Assembly: GCA_003176045.1 (NCBI GenBank)
Contig: PSRM01000201.1
Location: forward strand, 1 to 56,782
From: Verrucomicrobiota bacterium
GTDB lineage: Bacteria > Verrucomicrobiota > Verrucomicrobiia > Limisphaerales > UBA8199
Reading direction: 5' to 3'
Length of the DNA: 56,782 nt
A program made the position numbers and the translations under genes. How positions within the stretch are numbered: position 1 is the first letter of the stretch; each line of letters opens with the position of its first letter. Shown piece by piece: positions 26,301 through 36,294 of the stretch. The notes under the pieces are model-generated. The model was not told the origin of the DNA. It did no database searches and was given only the letters and a program-made list of their open reading frames with translations.

Positions 26301-29300
26301 ATGAAATCAAACACCTCTAGCTTAAAATCCGATCGACTGAGTCTAACGCTACCCTACCGAAGCAGCAGTCGATTGCGCAAATGGGTGAAACACTCGCTGT
26401 TCACCGCCGCTTTGGGATTAAGCGGCAGCCTTTGGGGCGCTACACACTACGTCAGCCAGAACAGCCTGAACCCGCTATCGCCCTATACCAGTTGGGCAAC
26501 CGCGGCCACGAATATTCAACAAGCGATTGACGCTGCATCGCCCGGCGACGATGTGGTGGTAACAAATGGAGTTTATGCGTCCGGAACACGGGTTTTGTCC
26601 GGCCAGACAAACCGAGTGGCTATAGAAAAGCCATTGGCGCTAAGGAGCGTAAACGGGCCGCAGGTTACGGTCATTGACGGCGGCGCAACTGGCCGCTGCC
26701 TGTACTTGACAAATGGGGCGAGCGCCAGCGGACTTACGCTGAGCAACGGATTTTCCTGGGACCCGATTTATGGCACTGGTGGCGGTGTTCAAGGAGAATC
26801 GTTGAACTCAGTTGTAACCAACTGCTTTCTCGCCGGCAACGCAGCCATTGCAGGTGGTGGAGCATTCGGCTGCACTCTTCTTTCCTGCACGCTGACGCAC
26901 AACTTGGCCGCTTATGAAGGAGGAGGCGCGGATTTCTGCATGCTGACGAACTGCACTCTAGTCGGCAACCAAACGACAAACGCTTATGGGAGCAGCTCGA
27001 CCGGAGGGGGAGCAAACTATGGCATACTGGATCACTGCTTGCTGGCGTCGAATACCGTGCCGCAGTTTCCTTACGACGGCTATGGAGGAGGCGCGGCATA
27101 CTGCGACCTGCATTTCTGCACGCTCACGTATAATTCTGCGGAAGTTGGCGGCGGCGCCTACGAGACTGGCATTGAAGGTTTGATCAATCAGTGCACCTTC
27201 CAAACCAACTATGCCAGCGATTCCGGGGGAGCGCTGGCGGTGGATTCCGCCATCCCGACAAGCCTCGCTATGGTGGTTAATTGTAAGTTTTCCTGGAACT
27301 CTACAGACCAGGTTCACCCGGGCACAGGTGGGGCCGTTTCATGCGATGGTCCGTCTTTGTTTGAGGGATGCCTTTTTACCGGGAACGCGGCGGGTGTTGC
27401 AGGCGGGATTTCCGGGGGTACGCTGATCAATTGCACGCTGACCGGCAACTCCGCTATTCAAGCGGGTGGGGTCTGGGAAGCCGTTCTTACCAATTGCATC
27501 GTCTATTTCAATTCCGCCATATATGAATCGAACTATTACGATTGCCAGTTTACCTACTGCTGCACCGCTCCGCTGCCGGACTCGGGTGATGGGAATATCT
27601 CGGACGATCCACTCCTGGCCAGCGCTTCGCATCTGGGGGTGCCCTCACCGTGTCGTGGCGCAGGAATCGCCACGGGCGCAACTGGCGTGGACATAGACGG
27701 CGAGCCGTGGGGCACACCGCCTTCGATTGGTTGCGATGAGTACTACGGCGGGGCCATAACCGGGCAGTTAAGCGTCAGTATCAGCGTCCCGCTCACTACA
27801 TTCGAGGTTGGCTACCCGCTGGCCCTGACCGCTTTGATTGACGGTAAAGTGGACACCAGTTCGTGGAATTTTGGCGACGGCTCTTCCGTGATTGATCAGC
27901 CCTTTCCAATTCACGCCTGGAGCGCCCCGGGTATTTACCAGGTCGTCCTCCGCGCGTACAACGACAGCTATTCCTCCGGTATCCGCGCCACGCAAATCGT
28001 AAACGTGGTCCAACCGGTACATTACGTCGTAGCGGGCAATCCCAACGCGGTTTCTCCCTATAGCTCATGGGCCACGGCGGCCGCAACAATACAGGACGCG
28101 ATCAATGTCGCAATGGTCCCAGCCTCACGAGTGATCGTTACGAATGGTGTCTATGACCGGATCAGCGCGACGAAGCCGGTGACGATTTTGAGCACCAATG
28201 GCCCTCTGGTCACGATCATCAACGGCAGCGGTCTTGGAAGCTGCGCCTACATCGCCGATGGCGCGGCGCTATCCGGGTTTACCTTGACCAACGGCGTGGG
28301 CCATAGTTTCGGCGGTGGAGTTGAGAGCGACGGCAGCACGGTTGTTTCCAACTGCGTCTTGAGCGGGAATGCTGCGCGCAGGCTGGGGCCAATTGACCCC
28401 GGATACGGGGGCGCCGCCTATAACACGTTCCTGGTTAACTGCGCTTTGAATAACAACACGGCCGATTATGCGGGCGGTGCTTACTCGTGCGCGCTCGTCA
28501 ACTGCACCATCACAGGAAACAGCAATAGCTTTAATGCCGGGGCTGTCCTTTTCTCCAGGCTAACCAATTGCATCGTTTATTATAATAATTCTGCCGGAGG
28601 ATCGGCCAGCAATTACAATTCGAGCAGCACTTTCGCCTACTGCTGCTCGACACCAGTGCCGCCCGGCGCGGGGAACATTGGCAACGATCCACAACTGGCT
28701 GACGCGTGGCATCTGAGCGCGAGTTCGCCCTGCCGAGGCGCGGGGGCTGCGGCGTACGCGCATGGAACGGACCTCGACGGCGAGCTGTGGGCAAACCCGC
28801 CCTCCATGGGATGCGATGAGTACAGCACTTTCAATGGGCCATTGACCAGTGTGGGGATACAAGCTGCCTACACGAACAGCGTGCCGAACTATGCGCTGAG
28901 TTTTCAGGGCGCAGTAGTGGGAAGGGCGACTGCTTCGAGGTGGGATTTCGGCGACGGGACGATCTCCAGCAACCAGCTCTATATTTCCCATGCCTGGCCG
29001 GCTACAGGCGCTTACAACGTCAGGCTGACAGCGTTTAATGATGCTGTGCCGGGCGGAATCAGCGCGACAACCACGGTCTGGGTTGTGACACGGCTGATCC
29101 ATTACGTTGTGACCACCAATACGCTTCAACAGTGGCCGTACTTAAGTTGGGCCACTGCAGCGACGAACATCCAGGACGCGCTGGATGCGGTGTACATCAC
29201 CAACTCCCTGGTGCTGGTGAGCAACGGCATGTTCGCGGCAGGCGCAAGGAATAGTTCGCGGGCTTATGTGACGAAAGCTGCAACTTTGCAGAGTGTCAAT

Positions 29301-30590
29301 GGCCAGGCCGCGACGTTCATTGTGGGGCAGCAGGTCCCTGGCTCCCTGGTAGGGACCGGAGCGGTTCGATGCGTCTATCTGGCGAGCGGCACAGCGCTAT
29401 CCGGTTTTACGCTCACGAATGGAGCGACGGGACGCACAGGAGGCATAGACCCACCTGAGTCGGTTGAATCCGGCGGGGGCGTCTATTGCGAATCCACGAA
29501 CGCGACGATCAGCAATTGCCTAATAGTCAGCAACGCGGCCTCACTGCATGGAGGAGGGTGCTATTTGGGAACGGTGGTGAACTGCACCATTCTCAGCAAT
29601 ACTGCCTGGAGCAGCATCAATACTGCGGGAGGCGGGGGTATTTACGGAGGTGGTTACGCTCCCACAGTGTCAAATTGCGTCCTGATTGGAAACATTTCGA
29701 GCCAGGGCGGAGCGGCTTTCAATTGCTCCATGGCCAACTGCCGGTTACTGGGCAATTGGGCTAATGACGGCGGTGGCGCTTACGAAGGAACCCTTAACAA
29801 CTGCGTTGTGGCAGGAAATCTGGCCAGAGTAGACGGCGGCGGCGCTGAGTACGCATTCCTGAATAACTGCACCGTGGTCTCAAACACAGCGTGGTTCACC
29901 GGCATTGGAAACGCCGGCAGCGGGGGAGGCATTTATCAGGGCTTCGCAAATAACTGCATCCTGTATTACAACACGGCATCCGGAGCCGGAAGCAACTACG
30001 ACAACCCTTTTCTTGCCTATTGCTGCTCGACACCACTGCCGCTTTTTGGCAGCGGCAACATCACTAATGCGCCCGCGTTTGTGGACTTCAACGCGGGCAA
30101 TTTGCGGTTGGCGTCCAATTCCCCTTGCATTAATGCCGGCAACAACGCGTACGCCCCGACCGGCCCGGACTTTGACGGCAATCCTCGAATTTCAGGCGGC
30201 ACGGTGGACATCGGGGCTTACGAATTCCAAAATCCGGCATCTCAGATCTCATACGCCTGGCTTCAGAAGTTCGGCCTCCCAGCCGACGGCTCGGCGGATT
30301 TTGCCGATCCCGATCATGATGGGCTGAACAATTGGCAGGAATGGCGTTGCGGCACCGACCCGACGAACGCGCTTTCGGTCTTACGGCTTTTGACTCCGGT
30401 CCGCACCAATGGGACTGTGCAACTGACCTGGCAAAGTGCACCAGGGGTGAACTATTTCCTGCAACGAAGCACAAACCTGCAATCGTTCGCCGTGATTGCG
30501 ACTAACATCGTGAGCCAGGGATCAAACACGATCTATATGGATAGCGGGGCCACAAATAGGTCCGCCTTCTACCGCGTTGGGGTGAATTAG
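26301..30590 (+). CDS. Secreted parallel beta-helix protein with PKD domains and choice-of-anchor Q type repeats
   Basis: A 1429-residue exported protein. The signal peptide covers about residues 27-47 (SLFTAALGLSGSLWGA). Three modules each open with a SWATAATNIQQAID-like stretch (near residues 55, 590 and 950) followed by right-handed beta-helix rungs (NCxLxxNxAxxGGGxx). Modules 1 and 2 end with a PDxxG-CDEY tail. Two PKD-type domains (WNFGDGSSVIDQ and WDFGDGTISSNQ) join them. Module 3 ends in PCINAGNNAY and IGAYEFQ, the 'choice-of-anchor Q' ending. A calcium-type loop (DPDHDGLNNWQEWRCGTDP) and a FYRVGVN tail close the protein. Surface adhesion or polysaccharide binding is plausible. No catalytic site was recognised. 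It is divergent from kinase copy 1 across a 114-base shared upstream region. Confidence 0.88.
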   Translation: MKSNTSSLKSDRLSLTLPYRSSSRLRKWVKHSLFTAALGLSGSLWGATHYVSQNSLNPLSPYTSWATAATNIQQAIDAASPGDDVVVTNGVYASGTRVLSGQTNRVAIEKPLALRSVNGPQVTVIDGGATGRCLYLTNGASASGLTLSNGFSWDPIYGTGGGVQGESLNSVVTNCFLAGNAAIAGGGAFGCTLLSCTLTHNLAAYEGGGADFCMLTNCTLVGNQTTNAYGSSSTGGGANYGILDHCLLASNTVPQFPYDGYGGGAAYCDLHFCTLTYNSAEVGGGAYETGIEGLINQCTFQTNYASDSGGALAVDSAIPTSLAMVVNCKFSWNSTDQVHPGTGGAVSCDGPSLFEGCLFTGNAAGVAGGISGGTLINCTLTGNSAIQAGGVWEAVLTNCIVYFNSAIYESNYYDCQFTYCCTAPLPDSGDGNISDDPLLASASHLGVPSPCRGAGIATGATGVDIDGEPWGTPPSIGCDEYYGGAITGQLSVSISVPLTTFEVGYPLALTALIDGKVDTSSWNFGDGSSVIDQPFPIHAWSAPGIYQVVLRAYNDSYSSGIRATQIVNVVQPVHYVVAGNPNAVSPYSSWATAAATIQDAINVAMVPASRVIVTNGVYDRISATKPVTILSTNGPLVTIINGSGLGSCAYIADGAALSGFTLTNGVGHSFGGGVESDGSTVVSNCVLSGNAARRLGPIDPGYGGAAYNTFLVNCALNNNTADYAGGAYSCALVNCTITGNSNSFNAGAVLFSRLTNCIVYYNNSAGGSASNYNSSSTFAYCCSTPVPPGAGNIGNDPQLADAWHLSASSPCRGAGAAAYAHGTDLDGELWANPPSMGCDEYSTFNGPLTSVGIQAAYTNSVPNYALSFQGAVVGRATASRWDFGDGTISSNQLYISHAWPATGAYNVRLTAFNDAVPGGISATTTVWVVTRLIHYVVTTNTLQQWPYLSWATAATNIQDALDAVYITNSLVLVSNGMFAAGARNSSRAYVTKAATLQSVNGQAATFIVGQQVPGSLVGTGAVRCVYLASGTALSGFTLTNGATGRTGGIDPPESVESGGGVYCESTNATISNCLIVSNAASLHGGGCYLGTVVNCTILSNTAWSSINTAGGGGIYGGGYAPTVSNCVLIGNISSQGGAAFNCSMANCRLLGNWANDGGGAYEGTLNNCVVAGNLARVDGGGAEYAFLNNCTVVSNTAWFTGIGNAGSGGGIYQGFANNCILYYNTASGAGSNYDNPFLAYCCSTPLPLFGSGNITNAPAFVDFNAGNLRLASNSPCINAGNNAYAPTGPDFDGNPRISGGTVDIGAYEFQNPASQISYAWLQKFGLPADGSADFADPDHDGLNNWQEWRCGTDPTNALSVLRLLTPVRTNGTVQLTWQSAPGVNYFLQRSTNLQSFAVIATNIVSQGSNTIYMDSGATNRSAFYRVGVN

Positions 30591-30642
30591 ATCGTTTTCA
30601 GAAAAACTGTGGCCGTTGAGATGTGTGGCCTCCTCTCCCCGG

Positions 30643-30667
30643 CCCTCTCCTCCAGAGGAGGAGAGGG
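30643..30667. terminator. Hairpin between convergent genes
   Basis: CCCTCTCCTCC and GGAGGAGAGGG form an 11-bp stem with a 3-base loop between the beta-helix gene and kinase copy 2, which converge here. No T-run follows, so a terminator role is only possible. It may instead be a dispersed hairpin repeat. Confidence 0.4.
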
Positions 30668-30758
30668 GGATTTCTGCGCGCGTTCCAGTAGAGTCTTTTA
30701 TACCGTCATAGCTAAAGCGCTATTCAGAGAGAAGCCTTAGCCCTCGCTTGAGGGAGGC

Positions 30759-33700
30759 TCACGGTGGATCCCCTGGTGCGCTGCCCACAATCTTGATCTG
30801 AGACAATGATCTCATGAGCATCTCGGGGCCTCCAAGGTACTCCTTGACCTTGCCCTCGACAACAACTGTCTTGTTCACATATTCACGCAATGTTTCGGGG
30901 CGAAACTCGCCTGGATTGGCATCAATCTGGAAAGCAAGCGTTAGGGCGCTGCGATAGTTTTTCGAGAAATTCAGGAAGTGAAACGTGCCTGAACGCGCCG
31001 TTGCGAAAGTCACAATCGTCCCCTTTGCCTTCACCGTTTTGTCAACCCGTTGCATGAGAAGAAGGCCGTCTTTGGCATCGAGACAATCATCAGGGTCAGC
31101 TGGGGAACCTGCGAGACCTGATGACGCGCGGTTCGTGTTCGATGACAATAAGTCCTCGCCAGCGCCCAGGTCCCTGGCAATTTGGCGGTAAAGGCCGGCC
31201 GTCTCGGGGCGTATCGCCTCGATATTTGATGCCAGTTTGACGTAAGCCAACGCGTTCTCAGGATCGAAATCCAACGCTTCGTCCAGAGCCGCCTGATTGT
31301 CCTCGTCCGTCAATGCGCGAGCGTACTCCTGAACCTTCGTCCTGGACCGAAAATTGATTGTGCGTGTGCTGCGGTCCGCCAGATACCACTGTGCCCACCG
31401 GGCTAGCGGCACAGACTCGGAATCTGCCTGCAGCGTCTGGCGCAATCGCGCAAGCCGCAAACCGGCGTCCGGAACGTGTTCAGTAATATGAGCCTCGTTT
31501 AAGCGATAGCCTGAAACAGCCTCCGCAAGATCGGGCAACCAGCCGGGCGGCGGTTCCCGGACCGTTAGCCAGGGATATACCCGTGCGGCGCGGTCTGATC
31601 CGGCTACCAAGATATGGCTCCCGTCTGGACTGAAGGACACAAACACCTTGCCTACATACTGACGAAACGCAACCGAAAGAGGATGGCCTGTTATGACGTC
31701 CCAGGCCATCGTGGTTCCGTCTTCGCTACCCGTCAGAACTTCCCGTCCATCCGGGCTGAAGCAGCCGGCGGCAACCCGTCTGGTATGCCGAAGGGGTTGC
31801 GTGATTGCTGTTCCCGTGGCCCGATCCCAAACCCGCGCTGTCCCGTCCTCCGAACAAGTGAGGAGCCTTTGATCGTCAGGGCTAAAGCACGAAATCAAAA
31901 CACCGTGGTCGTGGGGGAATGATTGCAGCGGTTGGTTTTTCGGTGAGCGTGCGTCCCAGAGCTGAGCGGCATCGCCGCCTGATGACGTCACAAGCCATTT
32001 TCCGTCATGGCTAAAGGCCGAGTGCCATACCCAACCCTGGCCGCGGGTGAGCGGCTCGCCAAGTCTCTGCATGGGCGAAAGGTCCCATACCTCTGCCACG
32101 TAGTCTTTGTAGGTGACTGCGATACGCGCTCCGTCAGGACAAACCGCAAGACTCAGCACGGAACCCAGATGATTTGTAATTTCACCATAGCAACGCCCGC
32201 TGGACGATTCGAAAACCCTCACATCACAACGAGTCCCTCCATTCCAGGCGAGACGATCGCCTTCACCGCTCACCAGAAGCTTGCCGTCGGCCGTGAACTC
32301 AAGCGCCGACACAATATTGGAGTGTGCCGATTGGTTCCAGAGCAACCGGTCGGCCTTCAAATCCCATACGCCAACACGCCCGTCCTGGCTTCCGAGGGCC
32401 AAACGCGAGGCATCCGGACTAAAAGCCATCCGGACGACCTCCCCCTCGGGCAAGGACGGCTGGCACTTGAGCGACGCACTCTCAGTTCGCCACACCCTTG
32501 CCTTGCCATCATCAGAAACCACCCCGAGCATTGAGCTGGTTGGATCGTACGCTGCCCAAACGACTGCCGCCTTGCTCCAGCATGTCATCGGGGCGGCGCG
32601 GCCCGGCCGAACATCCCAATATCGAGCTACACTCTTGCCTGTGTGGTATTCGTTCTGTTGGGTGGCCAAATAGCTGGTTTTTCGGGCCCACTTCACTCCC
32701 CGAACCGCAGCGATGTCGCTATCTACAGGTATGGCCTCCCGCGACGGTACCCCGGTCATCACGTCCCAAATTCGTGTTTGTCTGCTGCGCATTGCCGTAG
32801 CGATGAGACGACCGTCCGGCGAGATATCCATTGCAAAAATATAATCCAGAGGCGGCGGGCTCTGGAAAACCGGGGTGCCGGTTATCACATCCCAAACGGC
32901 CACCCCCCGATGGCCGATGACAACCTGGCGGCTGTCGGGGGTAAAACGCGGGAGAGTGCCCATGTTTTTGGCAGATCTGGCCGGTGTCAGCATTTGTTCA
33001 CCTGTTTGGGTGTTGAAGACCTGGACTGAACCGGCCTGGTCCCGAAAAGCGACCTTCTTACCGTCGGGACTAAAGACTGGGGAAAGTGTTACGTGACCAC
33101 CGCCTTTTTCCGTGTCCAGACCGCCAGGCAATTTGAGGCGCGAAACTTCCTTCCTTGTTTTTTTATCAACAATTGAATCGCCCGAAAGTTCCAAATCGTC
33201 TCCTGGAGTTGGCACACGATTTGTCGAAGAGAACTCGCTGGGCCGCTCGACCAACGGCAGGGGAAAATCCCTTTGATTGAGCAAGGACACAATCAGTGTG
33301 GCCGCGACGTTGTTGCTGGGGTTCAGCCGCACGGCCCGCGCAAAATGCGCCAGGGCCTGGCCGTCAGCATCTTCTTTTGTTAACCGCTCGCCTTCATTCA
33401 CCAAAGACATCGAGAGCGCTTCGTTTGCGCGGCGCGCCGCAGCTTCAGCCCGCTCGCGCTGCGTGCGCTCGGCAGTCGCGTTCTGGTCAGCTCGTTGCCG
33501 CTCAGAATCAGCGATCCGATTCTCGCGCGTCGCGCGCCAGGATTGCCAACTTGTGCCAATCAGGCCAAGTAAGAGGGCCGTGGTTATGCACGCCCCGGCG
33601 GCAAAGGCCAGCTTATTTCGATAAACCAGCTTTTGCAGCCGATAAATCTGGCTGGGCGGGCGGGCCACGACCGCCTCGTTTCTTAAGTAGCGCTGGACAT

Positions 33701-34841
33701 CCATCCCCAACCCATTGGCCGTGTCGTAGCGGCGGCGGCGGTCCTTTTCCAGCGTCTTCATCACAATCCAGTCCAGATCGCCGCGAATCATTCCCACCAA
33801 TTTCGGCGGCTCGGATTGGCGCTGGCGAGCCACGGTCGTTTGCTCCCCGGCATCGAGCGTGCTCAGCCGGGTTGAAGGCCGCGGTGGCTCCTCCTCGCGA
33901 ATAACTCGGCGGATCTCCTCGATGCCTTTCGCTACCAATACCTTCGAGTCGAAAGGCGTTCTGCCGGTGAGGAGTTCGTACAGCAGGACACCGAGCGCGT
34001 AGATGTCGCTGCGCGTATCAATATCCATCGCGTTCATTTCCGCCTGCTCCGGGCTCATGTAGGCGGGTGTCCCAATGAACTGTTCGATTGCAGTGAAAAC
34101 GGTTTTGTCCGTAAGAACCTGGCCTCCGGTAGCCTTGGCGATGCCAAAATCAATGATCTTGGGCACGGGCACACCATCATTGAGCGTGACCAGGATGTTT
34201 GAAGGCTTGATGTCCCGGTGAATGATGCCCTTCTGATGGGCGTGCTGAATGGCCTGGCAGACCTGGACGAAGAGTTCGAGCCGCTCCTGTGTGCTCAGCT
34301 TCTCGCGATCACAATACTCCGTGATCGGTGTGCCCTTGACTAATTCCATGACAAAGAAAGGCCGCCCGGTTTCGGTGGCGCCCGCATCGAGTACCTTGGC
34401 GATGTTCGGATGATCCATGAGCGCCAATGCCTGCCGCTCCGCTTCAAACCGGCCAATGACCTGCCGGGTGTCCATCCCAAGTTTGATCACTTTGAGTGCG
34501 ACGCGGCGGCGCACCGGCTCGGTTTGTTCGGCCATCCATACAACCCCCATGCCGCCTTCGCCCAGTTCCTGCATCAGTTTATAGCGGCCAATGCGGTCTC
34601 CGGGTTTTTCGATCACCCCAATGGAAACCGGCATGGACTTTGCCTCAACAGAACCAGCGGTGTGGGAAGAAGAGCCGGCTGCTTCCTTAGGTTGCAGCAC
34701 GGTTTCTGAAGCCGTCTGGCGAGAGTCGCCAAAGGCATCCGCGAGGGCGCAGGCCGGACAAATATTATGGGCTGCGGGGCCGGTCAGCTCTGCTCCGCAA
34801 CGGGAACAGCGGCCAGAAATCTCCTGATTCGGCAGGGCCAT
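30759..34841 (-). CDS. Transmembrane Ser/Thr protein kinase with WD40 repeats and OB-like domain (copy 2)
   Basis: A 1360-residue paralogue of the gene at 22098 with the same order: zinc-ribbon-like cysteines, Hanks kinase ([29 protein letters not shown]), membrane helix ([19 protein letters not shown]), coiled coil, WD40 propeller ([14 protein letters not shown] and others) and an OB-like C-terminus ([30 protein letters not shown]). The kinase half is almost identical to copy 1 at protein level, while the propeller half is clearly divergent. It probably senses something outside the membrane and phosphorylates cytoplasmic targets. The ECF sigma gene just upstream on the same strand (about 205 bases away) is a likely partner. 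The promoter matches that of copy 1. Confidence 0.9.
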   Translation of the reverse strand: MALPNQEISGRCSRCGAELTGPAAHNICPACALADAFGDSRQTASETVLQPKEAAGSSSHTAGSVEAKSMPVSIGVIEKPGDRIGRYKLMQELGEGGMGVVWMAEQTEPVRRRVALKVIKLGMDTRQVIGRFEAERQALALMDHPNIAKVLDAGATETGRPFFVMELVKGTPITEYCDREKLSTQERLELFVQVCQAIQHAHQKGIIHRDIKPSNILVTLNDGVPVPKIIDFGIAKATGGQVLTDKTVFTAIEQFIGTPAYMSPEQAEMNAMDIDTRSDIYALGVLLYELLTGRTPFDSKVLVAKGIEEIRRVIREEEPPRPSTRLSTLDAGEQTTVARQRQSEPPKLVGMIRGDLDWIVMKTLEKDRRRRYDTANGLGMDVQRYLRNEAVVARPPSQIYRLQKLVYRNKLAFAAGACITTALLLGLIGTSWQSWRATRENRIADSERQRADQNATAERTQRERAEAAARRANEALSMSLVNEGERLTKEDADGQALAHFARAVRLNPSNNVAATLIVSLLNQRDFPLPLVERPSEFSSTNRVPTPGDDLELSGDSIVDKKTRKEVSRLKLPGGLDTEKGGGHVTLSPVFSPDGKKVAFRDQAGSVQVFNTQTGEQMLTPARSAKNMGTLPRFTPDSRQVVIGHRGVAVWDVITGTPVFQSPPPLDYIFAMDISPDGRLIATAMRSRQTRIWDVMTGVPSREAIPVDSDIAAVRGVKWARKTSYLATQQNEYHTGKSVARYWDVRPGRAAPMTCWSKAAVVWAAYDPTSSMLGVVSDDGKARVWRTESASLKCQPSLPEGEVVRMAFSPDASRLALGSQDGRVGVWDLKADRLLWNQSAHSNIVSALEFTADGKLLVSGEGDRLAWNGGTRCDVRVFESSSGRCYGEITNHLGSVLSLAVCPDGARIAVTYKDYVAEVWDLSPMQRLGEPLTRGQGWVWHSAFSHDGKWLVTSSGGDAAQLWDARSPKNQPLQSFPHDHGVLISCFSPDDQRLLTCSEDGTARVWDRATGTAITQPLRHTRRVAAGCFSPDGREVLTGSEDGTTMAWDVITGHPLSVAFRQYVGKVFVSFSPDGSHILVAGSDRAARVYPWLTVREPPPGWLPDLAEAVSGYRLNEAHITEHVPDAGLRLARLRQTLQADSESVPLARWAQWYLADRSTRTINFRSRTKVQEYARALTDEDNQAALDEALDFDPENALAYVKLASNIEAIRPETAGLYRQIARDLGAGEDLLSSNTNRASSGLAGSPADPDDCLDAKDGLLLMQRVDKTVKAKGTIVTFATARSGTFHFLNFSKNYRSALTLAFQIDANPGEFRPETLREYVNKTVVVEGKVKEYLGGPEMLMRSLSQIKIVGSAPGDPP

Positions 34842-34847
34842 TTAAGT

Positions 34848-34876
34848 ATTAAATGGCACCCGCATTGATGCGTCAA
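34848..34876 (-). promoter_or_regulatory. Promoter of kinase copy 2, predicted leaderless start
   Basis: TTGACG (34876-34871) and TTTAAT (34853-34848) with a 17-base spacer, then six bases to the ATG at 34841. Spacer bases next to the -35 box (CATCA) and next to the -10 box (GTGCC) are also shared with copy 1, while the middle differs. Confidence 0.65.
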
Positions 34877-34924
34877 CTTCCCATTCGTTACAACGAGCGA
34901 GAAGCCAGGGCTAACGACAAAGTC

Positions 34925-35033
34925 TGTAGGGCAGGCTTTCCAGCCTGCCGGTTGCGGCGCTTTCCAGCGCCGCGAGGTGGTTCAGGGGGCTGAAAAGCCC
35001 CCTGAACCGGCAGGCTGGAAAGCCTGCCCTACA
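34925..35033. repeat. REP-like element, family A, three-stem structure (copy 1)
   Basis: Outer arms of 29 bp are perfect complements (TGTAGGGCAGGCTTTCCAGC at the left end). They enclose two further hairpins, GGCGC-TTTCCA-GCGCC and CAGGGGGCTGAAAAGCCCCCTG. GACAAAGTC / GACTTTGTC flank the whole. It lies between the ECF sigma gene and kinase copy 2. A 122-bp relative lies at 39279-39400. Confidence 0.85.
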
Positions 35034-35046
35034 ATGGCGGACTTTG

Positions 35047-35802
35047 TCAGTGGCTCGGGCGAGGAGCGAAAAGGGTTCTCAGGTAGCGCAACTCCGCGTC
35101 CAAGTCGGCCTGGTTGGCTACCGTGCGCATGACCTCATCTCGAATCAGAATTCTGAGCCGCCGCCGAATGCGAACCGCGGCCATTTTCACACCCGCTTCG
35201 CTCATGTGCAATTGTTTGGCGACATCGGCGTAGGACGGAGCATCAGTTTCGTCAAAGAGAACCGGTTCCAAAGCTTCACAAAGCGGCTTGTGGCCGGCCC
35301 GAGCGCAGTCCGCGTGCAACTTCTCCAAGGATTTCCCTAACAGGGCCTCCGCCCAGGCCCGATCATAAGCTCGATCCGGGGCCATATCCGGGGCTATTGG
35401 AGACGCCAAGGCTGCTCCGTCCTCCCTCGTCTCATCCAAAGACGCAAGCTGCCGGCCCCCTCCACGTTTAGCAGCAGTACGCCGCTCGTGTTGATCACGC
35501 AAATAATTCTGAAACGCCGTCAGTAGAAAAGTTCGGAAGCGGCCTTTTTCGCGCGCAACATTCTTGAAACCTCGTTGCTGAATCAGTTGCTCGAAAAAGC
35601 CGTGCACACAATCTTCAGCATCCTCCGCCTTCACACCGCGACACCGCAACCAGATCAGCAGTGGGCGCCGATACGCGGCGCACAAGGATTCCAATGCCTC
35701 GAGGGATTCCTGCCTTGCCGCCAGCACCACGCTCCATTGCGTCGGAGCGAAGAGTTGATCCCGTTGACCCTTTTGAATCGTGCTCGGCATCTCGGTCTTC
35801 AC
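35047..35802 (-). CDS. ECF-type sigma-70 family RNA polymerase sigma factor
   Basis: A 251-residue sigma factor. Region 2 (about residues 35-105: LCAAYRRPLLIWLRCRG, DAEDCVHGFFEQLI, GRFRTFLLTAFQNYL) and region 4 (about 189-225: SYADVAKQLHMSEAGVKMAAVRIRRRL) are clear. The N-terminal TQWSVVLAA is a hallmark of the ECF groups found with Ser/Thr kinases in Planctomycetes and Verrucomicrobia. It is longer than a standard ECF (about 180) because of a linker of about 80 residues. It starts at GTG 35802, and an in-frame ATG at 35790 is an alternative. No anti-sigma gene is adjacent, so control by the neighbouring kinase, perhaps by phosphorylation, is a reasonable inference. Confidence 0.88.
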   Translation of the reverse strand: MKTEMPSTIQKGQRDQLFAPTQWSVVLAARQESLEALESLCAAYRRPLLIWLRCRGVKAEDAEDCVHGFFEQLIQQRGFKNVAREKGRFRTFLLTAFQNYLRDQHERRTAAKRGGGRQLASLDETREDGAALASPIAPDMAPDRAYDRAWAEALLGKSLEKLHADCARAGHKPLCEALEPVLFDETDAPSYADVAKQLHMSEAGVKMAAVRIRRRLRILIRDEVMRTVANQADLDAELRYLRTLFAPRPSH

Positions 35803-35897
35803 ATGGAAAACCTAAAGACTACCCCGCGCCACCGGAAGTCGAATCTTTTACAACGTATGGCTACTTTTGATATAAGCTGTAATGAAAAGGAATTCGT

Positions 35898-36293
35898 ATG
35901 GAGATCAAAAGAATTGGTTCACAGCCTTCCAACAAAGGACCGGGTGATTGGTTCACCGGCACGGTGCGGATAGATCCATTGTTCCAGGCGCCGGCTCCGG
36001 CTCGCGCTGCCGGCGCGAGCGTCACGTTCGAACCCGGCGCTCGCACAGCGTGGCATACCCATCCGCTGGGACAAACGCTGATCGTTACTTCCGGCTGTGG
36101 GTGGGCGCAGCACGAAGGCGGACCGATTGAAGAAATCCATCCTGGCGACGTTGTCTGGTTTGCGCCTGGCGAGAAGCATTGGCACGGCGCCACTCCCACC
36201 ACTGCCATGACGCACGTTGCGATTCAGGAGTCGCTAGATGGAAAGGTCGTGGATTGGATGGAGAAGGTAAGTGATGAGCAGTATAGAATGTGA
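35898..36293 (+). CDS. Single-domain cupin, (R)-hydroxynitrile lyase type
   Basis: A 131-residue cupin that closely resembles the bacterial manganese-dependent (R)-selective hydroxynitrile lyases described from Granulicella and relatives, which reversibly cleave cyanohydrins to an aldehyde plus HCN. Metal ligands of that family are all at the expected places: H53, H55, Q59 (WHTHPLGQT) and H94 (GEKHWHG), and the active-site H106 is kept (AMTHVAIQE). Whether it acts as a lyase in vivo is unknown, since relatives are often annotated simply as cupins. AAAAGGAA before the ATG is a fair RBS. It is a single gene, converging by one base with the next. Confidence 0.85.
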   Translation: MEIKRIGSQPSNKGPGDWFTGTVRIDPLFQAPAPARAAGASVTFEPGARTAWHTHPLGQTLIVTSGCGWAQHEGGPIEEIHPGDVVWFAPGEKHWHGATPTTAMTHVAIQESLDGKVVDWMEKVSDEQYRM

Positions 36294-36294
36294 C

